Shown: positions 62,623-64,000 of the stretch, in pieces
How positions within the stretch are numbered: position 1 is the first letter of the stretch
Layout: the number at the start of each line of letters is the position of its first letter
NCBI RefSeq assembly: GCF_016411825.1
Contig: NZ_JAEKMH010000002.1
Location: 186,001 to 250,000, forward strand
DNA length: 64,000 nt
DNA from: Devosia sediminis
Lineage (GTDB): Bacteria > Pseudomonadota > Alphaproteobacteria > Rhizobiales > Devosiaceae
Direction of reading: 5' to 3'
Translations under genes and position numbers: made by a program
Notes under the pieces: generated by a model
The model's input: only the letters and a program-made list of their open reading frames with translations
Database searches by the model: none
What the model was told of the DNA's origin: nothing

Positions 62623-63576
62623 TCAGTCCCTGACCGTATAGGGCTTCTGGTCGCGCATGAAGCGGGCCAGCGCCTCGAGGTCGGCATCGCCGCCCGGCGG
62701 CAGCACGACGCGGATGTTCACGTAGAGATCGCCCTCGCCATAAAGGCCCTTGCCCTTGAGGCGCAGCGCCTTGGACGTGTCGACGCCCGGCGGCAGGGTC
62801 AGCTCCACCGATCCATCCAGCGTCGGCACGCGCACCTTGGCGCCCAGCACCGCTTCATAAAGCGTCACCGGCACGTCTGTGCGGACGTCATTGCCGTCCT
62901 TGCGGAAAGTCTTGGACTTCTCGAACTTCACCGTCACCAGCGCGTCGCCCGGCTCGCCATAGGGGCTGGGCGAACCCTGGCCCTTGAGGCGGATCTGCTG
63001 ACCCTCCTCGACCTTCTCGGGAAGCTTGACCGACAGCACCTTGCCCGAGGGCATGCGCACCGGCACCGAGGCCGCCTTGTGCGCGTCCTCGAGCGAAATG
63101 GCGACATTGACGACAATGTCGTCGCCCTTCATGCGGGCTCCGGCGCCGCCACCGGCTGCCGCGCCGGCAAAGGGGTCCCACTGGGCGCCCCCGGTTGGTC
63201 CGCGTGCGCCCGCGCCGCCGCGCGGCTGGCCGCCGAAGCCGCTCATGAATTCCTTGAGAATATCCTCTGCCGAAAAGCCGCCCGCGCCGGCGCCAGGCCG
63301 TGCACCGGGGCGCGCGCTGCCAAAGCCGCCATTGCCGAAGCCGGCAAAGCGGGGATTGCCCTCGGCGTCGATTTCGCCGCGGTCGAACTGGCCGCGCTTT
63401 TCGGCGTCGTTGAGCAGGTCATAGGCATGGGTCGCCTCGGCGAATTTGCCGTGGGCGGAAGGGTCATCAGGGTTCTGGTCGGGATGATACTTCTTGGCCA
63501 GCTTGCGATAGGCGGACTTGATGTCCTTCTCGCTTGCGGACCGCGACACCCCAAGGACGGTGTAAGGATCGCGCAT
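62623..63576 (-). CDS. DnaJ-type co-chaperone (CbpA-like, no zinc finger)
   Basis: 317 residues. N-terminal J domain with the HPD tripeptide (YRKLAKKYHPDQNPDDPS), a Gly/Arg/Phe-rich linker with many GGF/GA units (about 80-150), and a DnaJ C-terminal substrate domain (SLEDAHKAASVPVRMPSGK, IRLKGQGSPSPYGEPGD). The CxxCxGxG zinc repeats are absent, so it is a type II/CbpA-like protein that stimulates DnaK. It is divergent from pdxH across a dyad. Confidence 0.92.
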   Translation of the reverse strand: MRDPYTVLGVSRSASEKDIKSAYRKLAKKYHPDQNPDDPSAHGKFAEATHAYDLLNDAEKRGQFDRGEIDAEGNPRFAGFGNGGFGSARPGARPGAGAGGFSAEDILKEFMSGFGGQPRGGAGARGPTGGAQWDPFAGAAAGGGAGARMKGDDIVVNVAISLEDAHKAASVPVRMPSGKVLSVKLPEKVEEGQQIRLKGQGSPSPYGEPGDALVTVKFEKSKTFRKDGNDVRTDVPVTLYEAVLGAKVRVPTLDGSVELTLPPGVDTSKALRLKGKGLYGEGDLYVNIRVVLPPGGDADLEALARFMRDQKPYTVRD

Positions 63577-63596
63577 TCAGGTCCAATCTTTGACAT

Positions 63597-63613
63597 GGGA
63601 CATTGTTTGTCCC
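63597..63613. promoter_or_regulatory. Inverted repeat between dnaJ-family gene and pdxH
   Basis: GGGACA, five bases, TGTCCC: a perfect dyad in the gap between the divergent genes, 20 bases upstream of the dnaJ-family start and about 75 upstream of pdxH. Possible operator; no matching regulator is visible. Confidence 0.45.
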
Positions 63614-63688
63614 GCAATTGCAGTCCTATATGGCGACGCCCCCCGCCCTTGTCCAGTTGCGGCGCGGCTCCCGCGCAGGAAATATCAC

Positions 63689-64000
63689 TATGCTGCAGAC
63701 GCTCACCGAACGCCTCTTCGACGACAGCGACCGCTCCCAGCTCGATCCTTTTGCCCTCTTCGAAGAGTGGTTTGCCCTCGCCCAGGAGAGTGAACCGAAC
63801 GATCCCCATGCCATGGCCCTGGCGACATCGGATGCGTCGGGTCTGCCCGATGTCCGCATGGTGCTGCTCAATCGGCGCGACGAGCGCGGCTTCTGCTTCT
63901 TTACCAATTTCGAAAGCGCCAAGGGCCAGCAGCTCCTTGCCAATCCGCAGGCGGCCATGGTCATGCACTGGAAGAGCCTGCGCCGCCAGGTGCGCATGCG
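63689..64000 (+). CDS. pdxH: Pyridoxamine 5'-phosphate oxidase, 3' end beyond the window
   Basis: The first 104 codons are visible, from ATG 63689 with AGGAAAT upstream. The FMN-binding fold is clear: [57 protein letters not shown] and [16 protein letters not shown]. It oxidises pyridoxine/pyridoxamine phosphate to PLP. Divergent from the dnaJ-family gene, the usual order in this group. Confidence 0.95.

Overview
The window is GC-rich DNA with tightly packed genes, many sharing stop and start codons (ATGA or TGATG overlaps). Gene content and order (a hemA-encoded 5-aminolevulinate synthase, murA-DUF2948-hisD-UPF0262/phosphatase-infA-maf-yacG, EcfG-type promoters, UgpC-type ABC ATPase, xseB beside a histone-deacetylase-like gene) indicate an alphaproteobacterium of the Hyphomicrobiales, most like Devosia or a relative. 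This placement is inferred from gene content only. No phage, transposase or CRISPR array is visible.

Layout. 1-8.7 kb: an exported protein cut by the window edge, hemA behind an FNR/FixK-type box, an acyltransferase-like protein, a DUF4334 protein divergent from a sugar-dehydrogenase-like SDR, an OmpA-type lipoprotein, small stress-type proteins and a gluconolactonase-like protein. 8.8-18.2 kb: a copper operon of DUF2946-like protein, MbnP, MbnH, YcnI/DUF1775, SCO, a CopC-CopD-PCuAC fusion, a second SCO, CtaG/Cox11 and a cytochrome c, followed by a divergent OmpR-type response regulator and histidine kinase. 18.2-26.6 kb: aminoglycoside acetyl- and phosphotransferase-family genes, then a stress operon (nutrient-deprivation-like protein, holin-family membrane protein, DUF3618 protein, SRPBCC, zinc alcohol dehydrogenase) behind EcfG-like promoters, and an SDR. 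26.6-34.4 kb: the conserved housekeeping block with tRNA-Thr and tRNA-Phe.

34.5-56.5 kb is the main catabolic region. A LacI regulator is divergent from an operon for an intracellular GH78 alpha-L-rhamnosidase and a MalFGK-type importer. Next come an intracellular apiosidase-like DUF4038 glycosidase, a ribose-type importer with DeoR regulator and DUF2291 lipoprotein, a split transketolase, an FGGY kinase and a TIM-barrel isomerase. The last four match the known D-apiose route (isomerase, apulose kinase, apulose-4-phosphate transketolase). A uronate isomerase follows. Together they suggest use of apiose-, rhamnose- and uronate-containing plant material such as pectin rhamnogalacturonan-II or apiosylated glycosides. 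A candidate C-rich-loop small RNA lies between the apiose genes and uxaC.

56.5-64 kb: a StrB-like phosphotransferase, a CAP-domain lipoprotein, a DUF559 nuclease gene framed by inverted repeats, then tlyA, a third SCO gene, xseB, a histone-deacetylase-family gene, a Sua5-type gene, a dnaJ-family gene and the start of pdxH.

Several families of short palindromic intergenic repeats are scattered from 28 kb onward and bracket some accessory genes, notably the apiosidase and DUF559 genes.
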